DNA from: DAOTXN01 sp034435435
Lineage (GTDB): Bacteria; Chloroflexota; Anaerolineae; S140-20
Length of the DNA stretch: 64,000 nt
Reading direction: 5' to 3'
Assembly: GCA_034435435.1 (NCBI GenBank)
Contig: DAOTXN010000095.1
Coordinates: 5,729-69,728 of the forward strand
Of the stretch, positions 1 through 9,266 are shown piece after piece (within the stretch, counting starts at the first letter, position 1; the number at the start of each line of letters is the position of its first letter). The position numbers were made by a program, and so were the translations under genes. A model generated the notes under the pieces. The model searched no databases. It was not told the DNA's origin and was given only the letters and a program-made list of their open reading frames with translations.

Positions 1-9
1 AAAGGGCGG

Positions 10-2595
10 GTGGTCAAAGTGCCGCACAAGGCCGAGGAGGTTGTGGACGAGGAAAAAGGTGAGAAGGTGATCAAGTGGCGCGACCGCTTCATCACTACCG
101 TTGCCGCGCTCTCGGCCAGGGGGTTGCAGGTCATCGACGACGTGCCGGGCCTGACGGCGTTTATGCAAGCCCACGGCGACAAGATCGCCGGGCACATCCT
201 CAAGACCTACACGCCTCTGTACGAGCTGGAGCCGACGCCCGAGGAGCAGGCCGTGGTGGATCGGTTGGGCAAAGAGCGCAAGCCCCTGCCCGGCCAGGTC
301 GAAGCGGGCTTGCTGCCCACGCAGAAACACGCAGCGATTGCGATGTCTCGCTCGATCCGTTGCCACGGTGTTGGCAACGTACAAGGGGAGATGGGTTGTG
401 GAAAAAGCACTATCGGCGCGACGGTCGTCGAGCTACTCGACGCTTACCCTGCCATCGTGATCTGCCCGCCCCACCTGGTCCCCAAGTGGATCAGGGAGGT
501 GCAGGAGGTCATCCCCGGCGCTCACGCCCGCGAGCTGCAGCGCATCGGGCGCAACGCGGACGATGTGGGCGACGTGAACGACGTGCGGGCTTTCCTGGAC
601 GATCACGCTGCCGGACGGATCAGCCACAAGGCGGTGGCGGTGGTGGCCTCCACCTCGGCCAAGATGGGCCCGGGCTGGCAGGTGGCCGCGCCGGTGCGTC
701 GGGTCGTACCTGAAGACCCCGGCAGGCGGGTGCAGTTCCAGATAGCGGTCGAAGCGGCCAAAGCGGCTTACCAGGCTTATCGGGATGCCGTCGGCGTCTG
801 TGACGCCGAGCGCCTGGCAGAGCTGCGGCAAACCGCTGTCCACGCCCGGCGTGAAGTCCTGCGGCTGGCCACCCCGCGCAAGTCTGCCGCCACCCACCTC
901 TGCCCGTCCTGCGGGGCGGTGCAGGCGGTGGACAAAGGCGACGTGAAAATCCCGTTCTCCACCGACCAGTTGGAGAAAAAGCGCCTGTTCTGTGAGGCGC
1001 AAATCCCCGGCTGGGAGTTGGACGACCACGGTCGTCTCAAGCGGGATGAGATGGGAAAGCCGGTGTGGGGCTTTCGATCCTGCGCCAGTCCGCTCTTTGA
1101 GTACAGTGGCGTGCGACGCTACAGCATCGCTCAGTACATCAAAGAGCAGGCCAACGGGCGCTTCAAGCTGCTCCTGGCGGATGAGGCGCACCAGTACAAG
1201 GCCAAAGCCACCGACCGGGGGGTGGCCTTTCACCAACTGGTCACAGCGACGAAAGGTACACTGACCCTCACCGGCACGTTCTTCGGCGGGCCGAGCACCT
1301 CGATCTTTTGGCTGCTCCATCGTTTGAGCGGCGGCGTCCGAGGCGATTTCGGATTCCACGACGAAAAACGCTGGGCGGGGCTGTACGGGGTACTGGAGAC
1401 CATCGAGCGCCGCAGCTACGACCGGGACGACGAGGACGGGGTGCACACCGGCAATCGCCGCTATCGCAACACGGCCAAAGAGGTGCCGGGCGTCAGCCCG
1501 GCCATCATCAGCCGCCTGCTGGACACGACCGTGTTCCTCAATCTCAAAGACCTGGGGGTGGGCTTGCCGTCGTACGCGGAAGAGGTGGTGGTGCTGGATA
1601 TGGACGAGGAGCAGGAGACGCAGTATCGCGGGATGGACAACGCCTTGAAGCAGATGGCGGTCCAGAGTATGCGCTATATGTCGGCCTGGCTCCAGTGGTC
1701 GCTATCCCGCCCCAACTCGGCCTTCCGCGACGAGACGGTGCGGCTGCCGTTTTTCGTCGGCTACGACGACGACGGCAAGGAGCTCTTTGAGAAGCAGCCA
1801 TATCTCCAACTTCCCGCAGTTGTGACTGCCGAGGGTGAGCGCCGCTGGCTGCCCAAGGAGCGCTGGCTGGCCGACTATTGCCGCTCGGAGAAAGCCCAGG
1901 GCCGCAAGGTGCTGGTGTACGTGCGGCAGACCGGCACGCGGGACATCCAGGACCGCGTGCAGGCGGCGCTGCAATCCGCCGGGCTGCGCGTGACCGTGCT
2001 GGGCGGCAACGTGAATCCGCGTCAACGGGAAAAGTGGATCGAGCAGCGGGCGTCGAAGGTGGATGTGCTGATCACCAATCCCAAGCTGGTCGAGACCGGC
2101 TTGGATTTGGTGCAGTTTGCTACAATTGTGTTCGCAGAGATAGAGTATTCGCTCTACACTTTGTGGCAAGCCTGCCGTCGGGTGTGGCGTCTCGGTCAAA
2201 CCAAACCGGTCAAGGTGGTCTATGCAGTGTATGCCGGTTCGATGGAGGCCAAAGCCCTGTCCTTGATGGGGCGCAAGATGAAGGCCGCCCAGCTCGTCTA
2301 CGGAGATGAGGTCGGCGGCGCTATCGTGCCGGAGGATAGCGGTGACTTTCTGACCGAGCTGGCCCGTGAAGTGCTGGCCGGCGCGGCCCTGCCCGACCTG
2401 CAAACGCTGTTTGCCGACGACAGCCCGAGCAGCGACGCGGCGGTTGGCAGTATGGTGAAGGTCAGCCCGTCCATCCTGACGATGTTCGAGCTGGCCCGTC
2501 AACTGGGCGTGCGGCCTGGGCGGAACGGCAAGGGACGCCGGAGCAAGACGGAGGAAGCCCCAGACAACCAGTTGGCGTTGTTCACGGGGCTGTAG
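10..2595 (+). CDS. SNF2/DEAD-like helicase of mobile-element type, possibly 5'-partial
   Basis: This is a superfamily 2 helicase-like ATPase of about 861 residues, expected to act on DNA. A P-loop (GEMGCGKST) lies near residue 125. A DEAH box (LADEAHQ) is near residue 390, and a motif VI-like segment (QACRRVWRLGQ) is near residue 720. Between the two ATPase halves is a cysteine motif (CPSCG) near residue 300 that may bind zinc. The C terminus ends in NQLALF-type residues. Helicases with this split layout are common on integrative elements. That family assignment is from memory and the exact role is unknown. The GTG at 10 is the first start seen, but the frame is open back to base 1, so the true start may lie outside the window. 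A strong stem-loop follows the stop. Confidence 0.75.
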   Translation: MVKVPHKAEEVVDEEKGEKVIKWRDRFITTVAALSARGLQVIDDVPGLTAFMQAHGDKIAGHILKTYTPLYELEPTPEEQAVVDRLGKERKPLPGQVEAGLLPTQKHAAIAMSRSIRCHGVGNVQGEMGCGKSTIGATVVELLDAYPAIVICPPHLVPKWIREVQEVIPGAHARELQRIGRNADDVGDVNDVRAFLDDHAAGRISHKAVAVVASTSAKMGPGWQVAAPVRRVVPEDPGRRVQFQIAVEAAKAAYQAYRDAVGVCDAERLAELRQTAVHARREVLRLATPRKSAATHLCPSCGAVQAVDKGDVKIPFSTDQLEKKRLFCEAQIPGWELDDHGRLKRDEMGKPVWGFRSCASPLFEYSGVRRYSIAQYIKEQANGRFKLLLADEAHQYKAKATDRGVAFHQLVTATKGTLTLTGTFFGGPSTSIFWLLHRLSGGVRGDFGFHDEKRWAGLYGVLETIERRSYDRDDEDGVHTGNRRYRNTAKEVPGVSPAIISRLLDTTVFLNLKDLGVGLPSYAEEVVVLDMDEEQETQYRGMDNALKQMAVQSMRYMSAWLQWSLSRPNSAFRDETVRLPFFVGYDDDGKELFEKQPYLQLPAVVTAEGERRWLPKERWLADYCRSEKAQGRKVLVYVRQTGTRDIQDRVQAALQSAGLRVTVLGGNVNPRQREKWIEQRASKVDVLITNPKLVETGLDLVQFATIVFAEIEYSLYTLWQACRRVWRLGQTKPVKVVYAVYAGSMEAKALSLMGRKMKAAQLVYGDEVGGAIVPEDSGDFLTELAREVLAGAALPDLQTLFADDSPSSDAAVGSMVKVSPSILTMFELARQLGVRPGRNGKGRRSKTEEAPDNQLALFTGL

Positions 2596-2621
2596 GCGCA
2601 GACAGACTTACAGGTTAGCAG

Positions 2622-2650
2622 GCAAGCCCCAGTCGAGCACTGGGGCTTGC
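2622..2650 (+). terminator. Stem-loop after the helicase gene
   Basis: There is a perfect 12-bp stem (GCAAGCCCCAGT pairing with ACTGGGGCTTGC) with a 5-base loop, 27 bases after the helicase stop. No clear T-tract follows, so it may stop transcription weakly or act as an RNA-stabilising hairpin. Confidence 0.55.
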
Positions 2651-2702
2651 CGCTATTTCCTCTCGATGCCGCTCGTGTGCTGTTATGTCCACGCGAGTGT
2701 GC

Positions 2703-2731
2703 TTGACTTGTTAGCCTGTCACCATTATACT
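2703..2731 (+). promoter_or_regulatory. Sigma-70-like promoter upstream of the STAND gene
   Basis: TTGACT at 2703-2708 and TATACT at 2726-2731 are separated by 17 bases. Transcription would start near 2738, leaving a leader of about 230 bases before the STAND gene at 2969. It is the clearest promoter-like sequence seen upstream of the defence array. Confidence 0.55.
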
Positions 2732-2968
2732 TGGGGCATAGAGAATTGACAGAGGGAGCATGCAAAAGGGGCACTCACTCGCCAGTGCCCCCAGCGCCAC
2801 GATTCCTGGATTGGACAGGAGCAGGCATGTCCATCTTGGCACAAATCCAAGACCATAGCAAGCCATCAACAGCCGCAGCCGGGTTTTGCTCTGCACGAGC
2901 AGGCACATCGGTCGCGGCTGTTTCGTTTCAAGACCTTCCATTCAACACACGAGGCGGTTTCCAAACAA
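2732..2968 (+). other. Untranslated leader or intergenic stretch with no supported gene
   Basis: The non-coding gap between the helicase and the STAND gene runs from 2596 to 2968. Beyond the stem-loop and the promoter, I see no convincing gene. Open frames here have no family resemblance or good ribosome binding site. The 5' leader may simply be long. Confidence 0.4.
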
Positions 2969-5611
2969 ATGAGCTTCCTCCAGATTGATCTCGTCGGCTG
3001 GCTGCCCGACCGCTTCAAACAGCAAATCATAGACGGCATCGTGACCTCCGTCTCCCAACAAGCCGAAAAAGCCGGGCGCGGCGGCCTCAGCCAGGCTCTC
3101 AAGCGGCTACGCTCCGACGCCGCCTTTCAGCAGGCCGTGGACCGAGGTCTGCGAGACGCCACCGACCGCTTTGTGCGCGAATATACAGTCCAGGACGAAG
3201 ATTTGGTCGCCGCCATCGCCCGCGACCCCGATTTTTGGGAGACTGAGAGCGTGCGCGAGGCGCTTCTGAAGATAATCCAACGCCCCAACGTCTATCTGGC
3301 CGAGGAACAAATCGCTCTGGCCCGGAGCTTTGCCGACGTGCTGCGCCAGCGCGTGAATCGCGAGCGTGTGGACCGCGCCGTGAGCTTCTATCTGCGCTGT
3401 GTGGCCGAGTCGCTGTGGCATCTCGAGCCCATCCGCCCGATCTACGAGATGCAGATGCAGCGCCTCAGCGTGGAAAGGGCTACTGAGATAGTGCAAGAGA
3501 TGCGCGGATTGCGAGCCGACGTGCGGGGAGCTATGTTGGGCGTCGTGGAGGCCATCGGCGAGCAACAGAAAATCCTGGCAGCGCCTGACAGATTGGCCTT
3601 GCCGGAGCCAAAAAAGGTCTATCACAATCTACCGCAACCCGATTACGGCGCCTTCATTGGCCGCGAAAAAGAGTTAGCCCAGGTCCACGGTCTTCTGCGC
3701 CCTTATCCGCACTCTCGGCATCACGTGGTCGTCATTGACGGCATCGGGGGCATCGGCAAGAGCGCCCTGGCCTTGGAAGTCGCGCACCGCTACCTGCGCG
3801 ATTATGATCGCTTACCCCAAGAGGAACGCTTCGACGCCATCATCTGGACCTCGGCCAAATCCTCAGTGTTGACTGCCGGCGGCATTATTTCCCGCCGACA
3901 GATCACCCGCACCTTGGACGATATCTATGCCACCATCTCGGTGGCTTTAGAGCGTGAGGACATCACCCGTGCACGTCCTGAAGAACAGGATGAACTGGTA
4001 GTTAAAGCCTTGACTCAGCAACGCACACTTCTCATCGTAGATAACCTGGAGACCTTGGATGATGAACGGGTAAACGCTTTCCTGCGTGAGCTGCCAGCCC
4101 CCACCAAGGCCATCGTCACCACCCGGCATCGCATTGACGTGGCCTACCCCGTGCGCTTGACGGGGATGCCCCAGGAAGATGGGCTGGTGCTGATTGCAGA
4201 GGAATGTCTTAAGAAAAGCGTGACTCTGACTGAAGCCGAGGCGGAAAAGCTGTATAATCGCACTGGCGGCGTACCCCTGGCTATTGCCTGGAGTATTTCC
4301 CAAATGGGTTTTGGCTACGGTGTCGAGGCAGTACTGACACGCTTAGGGCAGCCCTCCAGTGACATTACCCGCTTCTGTTTCGAGACAACAATGGCAGCTA
4401 TTGGGGGAACGTCAGCACATAAGGCATTGATGGCATTATCACTATTCGCCATAGATGCGAGTCGCGAGGGAATTGGTTACGTTGCGGACTTTGGTCCAGA
4501 TATTCTGACTCGGGATGAAGCGCTAGCCACACTTCAAAAACTGTCCTTGGCTGACAAAGAATCAGATCGATTCTATATGCTACCTCTAACCAGATCTTTT
4601 GCCAATAGCGAATTACAGCACTTCGGGACAGATAAAGATGTTCTTATTGAGCGATGGATAGATTTCTTCGTTGATTTTGCTGAAAAACACGGAGGAATTA
4701 ACACAAAGGACTTTGCTCGACTCGAGGTAGATTATAAAAATATTGATCAAGTAGTCAATTGGTTGGCGGTCTCCAAAAACTCATCTCGAAGGCTTCTTCG
4801 ATTGATCAAGGCACTGGCGCCATTTCTATTCGTAAAGGGTCTATGGAGTGTCTGGAATTCTTGGCTTGAACTAGGTAAACAGACTGCCATCGAACAAAAT
4901 GACGAACTTTCTTTGGGAGATGCATTGTTCGGGCTTGGGCAACTGGACGTTTACAGAAGGGAACCCAAAAGCGCGAGACGAAACCTGGAAGACGCCCGCT
5001 TCATTTTCGAAAGATACCACCAGAATCCAGAATTGATCGAGTCTGCGGCGTTTCTTGCTAGGGCATATATGTTCGGTGGCCCAGAGGAAGACAGTCAAGC
5101 TGATTACCAAAAAGCTGAACAAATCCTAAAAGAGTGCCAGCAGTTGGCAGATAGGGTCATTTTGCATGGCCAGATGGTAAGTAGCAATGCTGCTTTGCTC
5201 GAAGCACAAGCCATTATACATTGTTTCAAAGGGCAAATGTTCACCGAACTAGGTGAGTCGGATGAAGCTGAAAGATGCTTCAGCGAGGCGTTAATAACAC
5301 ATGGAGAGCGAGCATCTGCTGGCTTGACTTTTATTTATTGGGGACTCGGAGCGATCTATATTGAAAAGGGCAATTATGAAAGAGCGCGTCAATATCTCTC
5401 ACGAAGCATCCAGATAGCCAACGAATTGCAGACGGCAACTGGAAGGGTCCAGGCTCAACGGTGGCTCGCCATACTAGAGGAAAAAGCTGGCAATCTGGCA
5501 AAAGCGCGAAGTTACGCTTTAAGCGCAAAGGAGGGGGCTCTACGACTTGGAATGAAATTTCACGTTAAGCAAATGGAAAGGCTAATCGAACGAGTAGATC
5601 AAATTCTCTGA
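2969..5611 (+). CDS. NLR-like STAND NTPase with TPR-type C terminus
   Basis: This is an 880-residue protein of the STAND class, the family to which bacterial NLR-like defence sensors belong. Residues 1-225 form a helical N-terminal region I do not recognise, in the position where STAND proteins carry an effector. The NB-ARC-like core has a P-loop (GIGGIGKSALA) near residue 256, a Walker B (LLIVDNLETL) near 354, a sensor VTTRHR near 384 and a GVPLAI motif near 434. Residues of about 620-880 are helical and TPR-like, the usual ligand-sensing part. The coding sequence is G+C-rich up to about 4370 and clearly A+T-richer afterwards, so the sensor half may have been exchanged. It lies just upstream of the HTH-helicase gene, with 49 bases between them. 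What it senses and what its effector does are unknown. Confidence 0.75.
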   Translation: MSFLQIDLVGWLPDRFKQQIIDGIVTSVSQQAEKAGRGGLSQALKRLRSDAAFQQAVDRGLRDATDRFVREYTVQDEDLVAAIARDPDFWETESVREALLKIIQRPNVYLAEEQIALARSFADVLRQRVNRERVDRAVSFYLRCVAESLWHLEPIRPIYEMQMQRLSVERATEIVQEMRGLRADVRGAMLGVVEAIGEQQKILAAPDRLALPEPKKVYHNLPQPDYGAFIGREKELAQVHGLLRPYPHSRHHVVVIDGIGGIGKSALALEVAHRYLRDYDRLPQEERFDAIIWTSAKSSVLTAGGIISRRQITRTLDDIYATISVALEREDITRARPEEQDELVVKALTQQRTLLIVDNLETLDDERVNAFLRELPAPTKAIVTTRHRIDVAYPVRLTGMPQEDGLVLIAEECLKKSVTLTEAEAEKLYNRTGGVPLAIAWSISQMGFGYGVEAVLTRLGQPSSDITRFCFETTMAAIGGTSAHKALMALSLFAIDASREGIGYVADFGPDILTRDEALATLQKLSLADKESDRFYMLPLTRSFANSELQHFGTDKDVLIERWIDFFVDFAEKHGGINTKDFARLEVDYKNIDQVVNWLAVSKNSSRRLLRLIKALAPFLFVKGLWSVWNSWLELGKQTAIEQNDELSLGDALFGLGQLDVYRREPKSARRNLEDARFIFERYHQNPELIESAAFLARAYMFGGPEEDSQADYQKAEQILKECQQLADRVILHGQMVSSNAALLEAQAIIHCFKGQMFTELGESDEAERCFSEALITHGERASAGLTFIYWGLGAIYIEKGNYERARQYLSRSIQIANELQTATGRVQAQRWLAILEEKAGNLAKARSYALSAKEGALRLGMKFHVKQMERLIERVDQIL

Positions 5612-5660
5612 AACAATCAGAGCGAAGTCCACTCAGTAGCATATTTGTCGTTCGTAGATC

Positions 5661-8600
5661 ATGAAACCCAAAACACCACCCGACTACCCCAACCGCATCA
5701 AGGCCCTGCGCACCCGCTTCGATCTCACCCAGGCCCGCCTGGCCGAGCTGATCGGCGTGACCTCCGCCGCCGTCAGCCAGTGGGAAAGCGGCGCAGCCCA
5801 GCCTTCCCAGAAGCGCTGGGGGCAAATCGTGCGCGCCGAGATGCTGGGCGTTCATGCGCTGGCCGAGGACTTTGAAAGCGTAGTCAAAGAATCCCCGGCG
5901 GATTATGTCGTAGAGATATCCCCCGATCTGAGCTTCTCCACCGACCCCGAGATCGTGCGGCTCGTGATGCAAGGCCACCGGCTGGCCTACGGCCACCAGG
6001 TCAATCCTACCTTTGCCACCGAGATCTCCCAGATCGATCCTCTGCCCCACCAGCGCGTCGCCGTTTACGAGCGCATGCTGGGGCAGCCCTGCCTGCGCTT
6101 CTTGCTGGCCGACGACGCCGGCGCGGGCAAGACCATCATGGCCGGGCTGTACGTGCGGGAGATGCTCTCCCGCCGTCTCATCCACCGCGTGCTCATCGTC
6201 CCCCCGGCCGGGCTGGTCGGCAACTGGGAAAGCGAGATGCACACGCTCTTTAGCTTGCCCTTCCGCGTGGCAGCCGGGAGCGACGCCAAAGCCGGCAATC
6301 CGTTCATCGGGCCGGAGAGCGATTTGCTGATCGTGAGCGTGGACACACTGGCCGGGGAGCGAATGTTCTCTCGCCTGCAAGAGCCGGGCGTGACCCCTTA
6401 TGACCTGGTCATTTTTGACGAGGCCCACAAACTCTCCGCCAGGCAAGAGCCAGACTTGCAAATCCACAAGACCAACCGCTACCGCCTGGCCGAGACACTG
6501 GCGGGCATTTCCGGCCCGCTCCCGCGCTGGCAGTTGGACTGGTGCGCCCATCATCTCCTGCTGCTGACGGCCACGCCACACATGGGCAAGGACTTTCCCT
6601 ACTATTGCCTGTGGCGGCTCCTGGAACCCGAGGCCCTCTCCACCTTTGATGCGTTTCAGGCTTTTCCGCTCCAGGCACGCCGGCGCCACTTTGTCCGCCG
6701 TACCAAAGAGGAGATGGTGGATTTTGCGGGCCAGCCCATCTACCCCCGGCGCGTTTCAGACACTCTCAGCTACGATCTGACCGGAGGCGAGAGCAGCGAG
6801 CAGCAATTGTACGACGAGACCACAGCCTACATTCACACCTATTACAACAAGGCCAAGTTCCTGAACCGCTCTGCCGCCCGCCTGGCGATGAGTGTATTCC
6901 AACGTCGGCTGGCCAGCTCCACCTATGCCTTGCTCTGCTCGCTGGAGAACCGGCGGAAAAAGCTGGATGGACTGCTGGAGGCGATCCACGCCGGAGAAAT
7001 CACGCTGGACGAGCTGGCCGGCCGTCAGCGTCAGTTGGACGACGAGGCTCGCGACGTGCTGGACGAGACGACGGCCGACGAAGAAGAAAGCCTGGACGGG
7101 CAGGAGCAAAACGAGGCCGCCGAGGGCCAGACCCTGAGTGCGGTCGCCTTTGGCTCGTTGCTCGATCTCGAAATAGAGCGCCAGGCGGTTGAAAGACTGT
7201 GTGACCTGGCCCATCGGGTCTTTGGGGACGACGCCCACGAGGACTCGAAATTTGCCAGGCTCTTGGAAGTACTCTGCGATCCTCAATATCGAGACGAAAA
7301 GCTCATCATTTTTACCGAAAACCGCGACACGTTGACCTTTCTGGTGCGTCGTCTGGAGCAACTGGGCTACGCTGGTGAGATCGCTCACATCCACGGCGGT
7401 ATGCGCTACCCGGAACGGCAAACACAGGTCGCGTTCTTTCGCACGCCGGTGGCAAAAGGCGGCGCCCGCTACCTGGTGGCCACCGACGCCGCTGGCGAGG
7501 GCATCAACTTGCAGTTCTGCTGGCTGATGGTCAACTATGACGTACCCTGGAACCCTGCCCGCCTAGAGCAGCGCATGGGGCGTATCCACCGCTACGGGCA
7601 AAAGCACGACCCCGTCTTGATCCTCAACCTGGTGGCAGGCAAGACCCGCGAGGGCAAGGTGCTCAAGACGCTGCTCGAGAAGCTGGAAGCCATCCGTAAA
7701 GAGCTGGGCCACGGCAAGGTTTTCGACGTGGTAGGCCAGCTCTTTGAGGGGCTGTCGCTCAAGGCCTATATGGAACAGGCCCTCACGGAGGCGGGCGCCG
7801 AGGCGGCCACTCACGACATCGGCGCAAAACTCGCCAAAGAGCAGGTCCAGGCGATCCAAGCCCGTGAGAGGCAACGGTACGGCGACGACGATGTGCGGGA
7901 CGCGCTGTCCCGATTACGAGACCGCCAGGCTCAGGAGCGCTACCGCAAGCTGCTGCCGGGCCAGGTGCGCCGTTTCATTGAAAAGGCCGCCCCGTTGCTA
8001 GACGTGGGGGTTGAAGGCGATCTGGACGGCTATTTCTCGCTGCGCCCGCTCAAGACCGGCGCACTGGATCCCCTGTGGCCGGCCCTGGAAAACTATCTGG
8101 TCGAGCAGCGCGCTCATCTCACGCTGCGCTCGGAACAGGCTGGAACGGCCAGGCCGGCCGTTTTTGTGCGGCCGGGGGAGCCGATCTTGGATGGGTTGAT
8201 CAATTGCTTTAATGCGCGTTTCGCGCCCCAGGCGCGCCAGGGGAGTGTTTTTGTAGACCCTACAGCCCAGCACCCGCATCTCTTTCATCTGGCGCTGATC
8301 CAGGTGCTCCGGCGGAGCGATCCTGACCTGCAGGCTCTGGCGCGCTTCGAGTTGCTAGAGTCTCGCCTGGTGGGACTCCGGCAAGACGAGGCGGGACACG
8401 TCCAGGAAGCGCCGGTAGAACACCTGCTGTTATTGCGCGGCGGTCCCGGCATTTACGGCCCCTACGTCAGCTTTGTGGCGCGGGCCAGGGACCTGTGCGA
8501 GCAGGCCCGCACCTATGCCCTCGAGCACGTCGCTTGCGCCTGGGTCCAGGAGCGCCGCGAAAACTTGCTGCGTACCCTGCCCGAGCGGGCCGACTTTATC

Positions 8601-9254
8601 CGTCGCGGCTACGACTATCGCGAGGCCGAGCTGGCCGAGGCCCGCAAACGCTTGCGCGACAAAGCTCGAGCGGGCCACGTCGGGGCCAGGGCCGAGCTGA
8701 GCCGGATCAAAAAGCAACAGCGCGCGCTGGCGTCTCGACGCGAGGCGGCGCTGCTCGCTCTGGAACGCGAGCCGGAGCTGATCGCGTCCGGTCCCGTGAC
8801 TTTCCTGGCTCACGCGCTGGTCATCCCCTCAGATGAGCCTGAGGACCGCCAACGCTACAGCAAAGAGGTCGAGAGGGTCGCCGTGCGTGAGGCCCGGGCC
8901 TACGAAGAGGCTCGCGGCGCCGCCGTCACCGACGTCTCCACCCCGGCGCTGGCCATGGCGGCCGGGTTGGAGCCGCACCCCGGCTTCGACTTGCTCTCCC
9001 ACCGTCCTGACGGCGAGGAGCGGGCCATCGAGGTCAAAGGCCGCGCCCGCGTGGGAGACGTGGAGCTAAAGGAGAACGAATGGATCAAGGCCTGTACTCA
9101 CCAGGATCGCTACTGGCTGTACGTGGTTTACGATTGCGCCACGCCCCAGCCTCGGCTCTGGCGTGTGCAGAACCCATTCAATAAACTGGTCGCCCGCGTC
9201 AAAGGGGATGTGGTGGTCGACGAACAAGAGATCCTCAAAGTAGCCGAACCGTAG
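5661..9254 (+). CDS. XRE-HTH/SNF2 helicase with C-terminal DUF3883-like domain
   Basis: This is a 1197-residue fusion and the first gene of the long array. Residues of about 10-60 are an XRE-type helix-turn-helix (LTQARLAELIGVTSAAVSQW). Next comes an SNF2/RapA-like helicase with Walker A (DDAGAGKTI) near 150, a DEAH box near 251, and motifs V/VI (TDAAGEGINL and EQRMGRIHRYGQ) near 606-645. The last 120 residues contain AIEVKGRA and resemble the DUF3883/NOV domain, often treated as a degenerate nuclease fold. DISARM DrmD and related defence helicases share the SNF2 part. The leading DNA-binding domain is unusual and could aid target recognition or autoregulation. The next gene's Shine-Dalgarno sits right at its stop codon. 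Confidence 0.8.
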   Translation: MKPKTPPDYPNRIKALRTRFDLTQARLAELIGVTSAAVSQWESGAAQPSQKRWGQIVRAEMLGVHALAEDFESVVKESPADYVVEISPDLSFSTDPEIVRLVMQGHRLAYGHQVNPTFATEISQIDPLPHQRVAVYERMLGQPCLRFLLADDAGAGKTIMAGLYVREMLSRRLIHRVLIVPPAGLVGNWESEMHTLFSLPFRVAAGSDAKAGNPFIGPESDLLIVSVDTLAGERMFSRLQEPGVTPYDLVIFDEAHKLSARQEPDLQIHKTNRYRLAETLAGISGPLPRWQLDWCAHHLLLLTATPHMGKDFPYYCLWRLLEPEALSTFDAFQAFPLQARRRHFVRRTKEEMVDFAGQPIYPRRVSDTLSYDLTGGESSEQQLYDETTAYIHTYYNKAKFLNRSAARLAMSVFQRRLASSTYALLCSLENRRKKLDGLLEAIHAGEITLDELAGRQRQLDDEARDVLDETTADEEESLDGQEQNEAAEGQTLSAVAFGSLLDLEIERQAVERLCDLAHRVFGDDAHEDSKFARLLEVLCDPQYRDEKLIIFTENRDTLTFLVRRLEQLGYAGEIAHIHGGMRYPERQTQVAFFRTPVAKGGARYLVATDAAGEGINLQFCWLMVNYDVPWNPARLEQRMGRIHRYGQKHDPVLILNLVAGKTREGKVLKTLLEKLEAIRKELGHGKVFDVVGQLFEGLSLKAYMEQALTEAGAEAATHDIGAKLAKEQVQAIQARERQRYGDDDVRDALSRLRDRQAQERYRKLLPGQVRRFIEKAAPLLDVGVEGDLDGYFSLRPLKTGALDPLWPALENYLVEQRAHLTLRSEQAGTARPAVFVRPGEPILDGLINCFNARFAPQARQGSVFVDPTAQHPHLFHLALIQVLRRSDPDLQALARFELLESRLVGLRQDEAGHVQEAPVEHLLLLRGGPGIYGPYVSFVARARDLCEQARTYALEHVACAWVQERRENLLRTLPERADFIRRGYDYREAELAEARKRLRDKARAGHVGARAELSRIKKQQRALASRREAALLALEREPELIASGPVTFLAHALVIPSDEPEDRQRYSKEVERVAVREARAYEEARGAAVTDVSTPALAMAAGLEPHPGFDLLSHRPDGEERAIEVKGRARVGDVELKENEWIKACTHQDRYWLYVVYDCATPQPRLWRVQNPFNKLVARVKGDVVVDEQEILKVAEP

Positions 9255-9266
9255 GAGGTGGCCAAA

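Noticed and set aside
2731..2988. Small ORF in the leader of the STAND gene
   Set aside because: No ribosome site, no resemblance, and its end overlaps the real start of the STAND gene.
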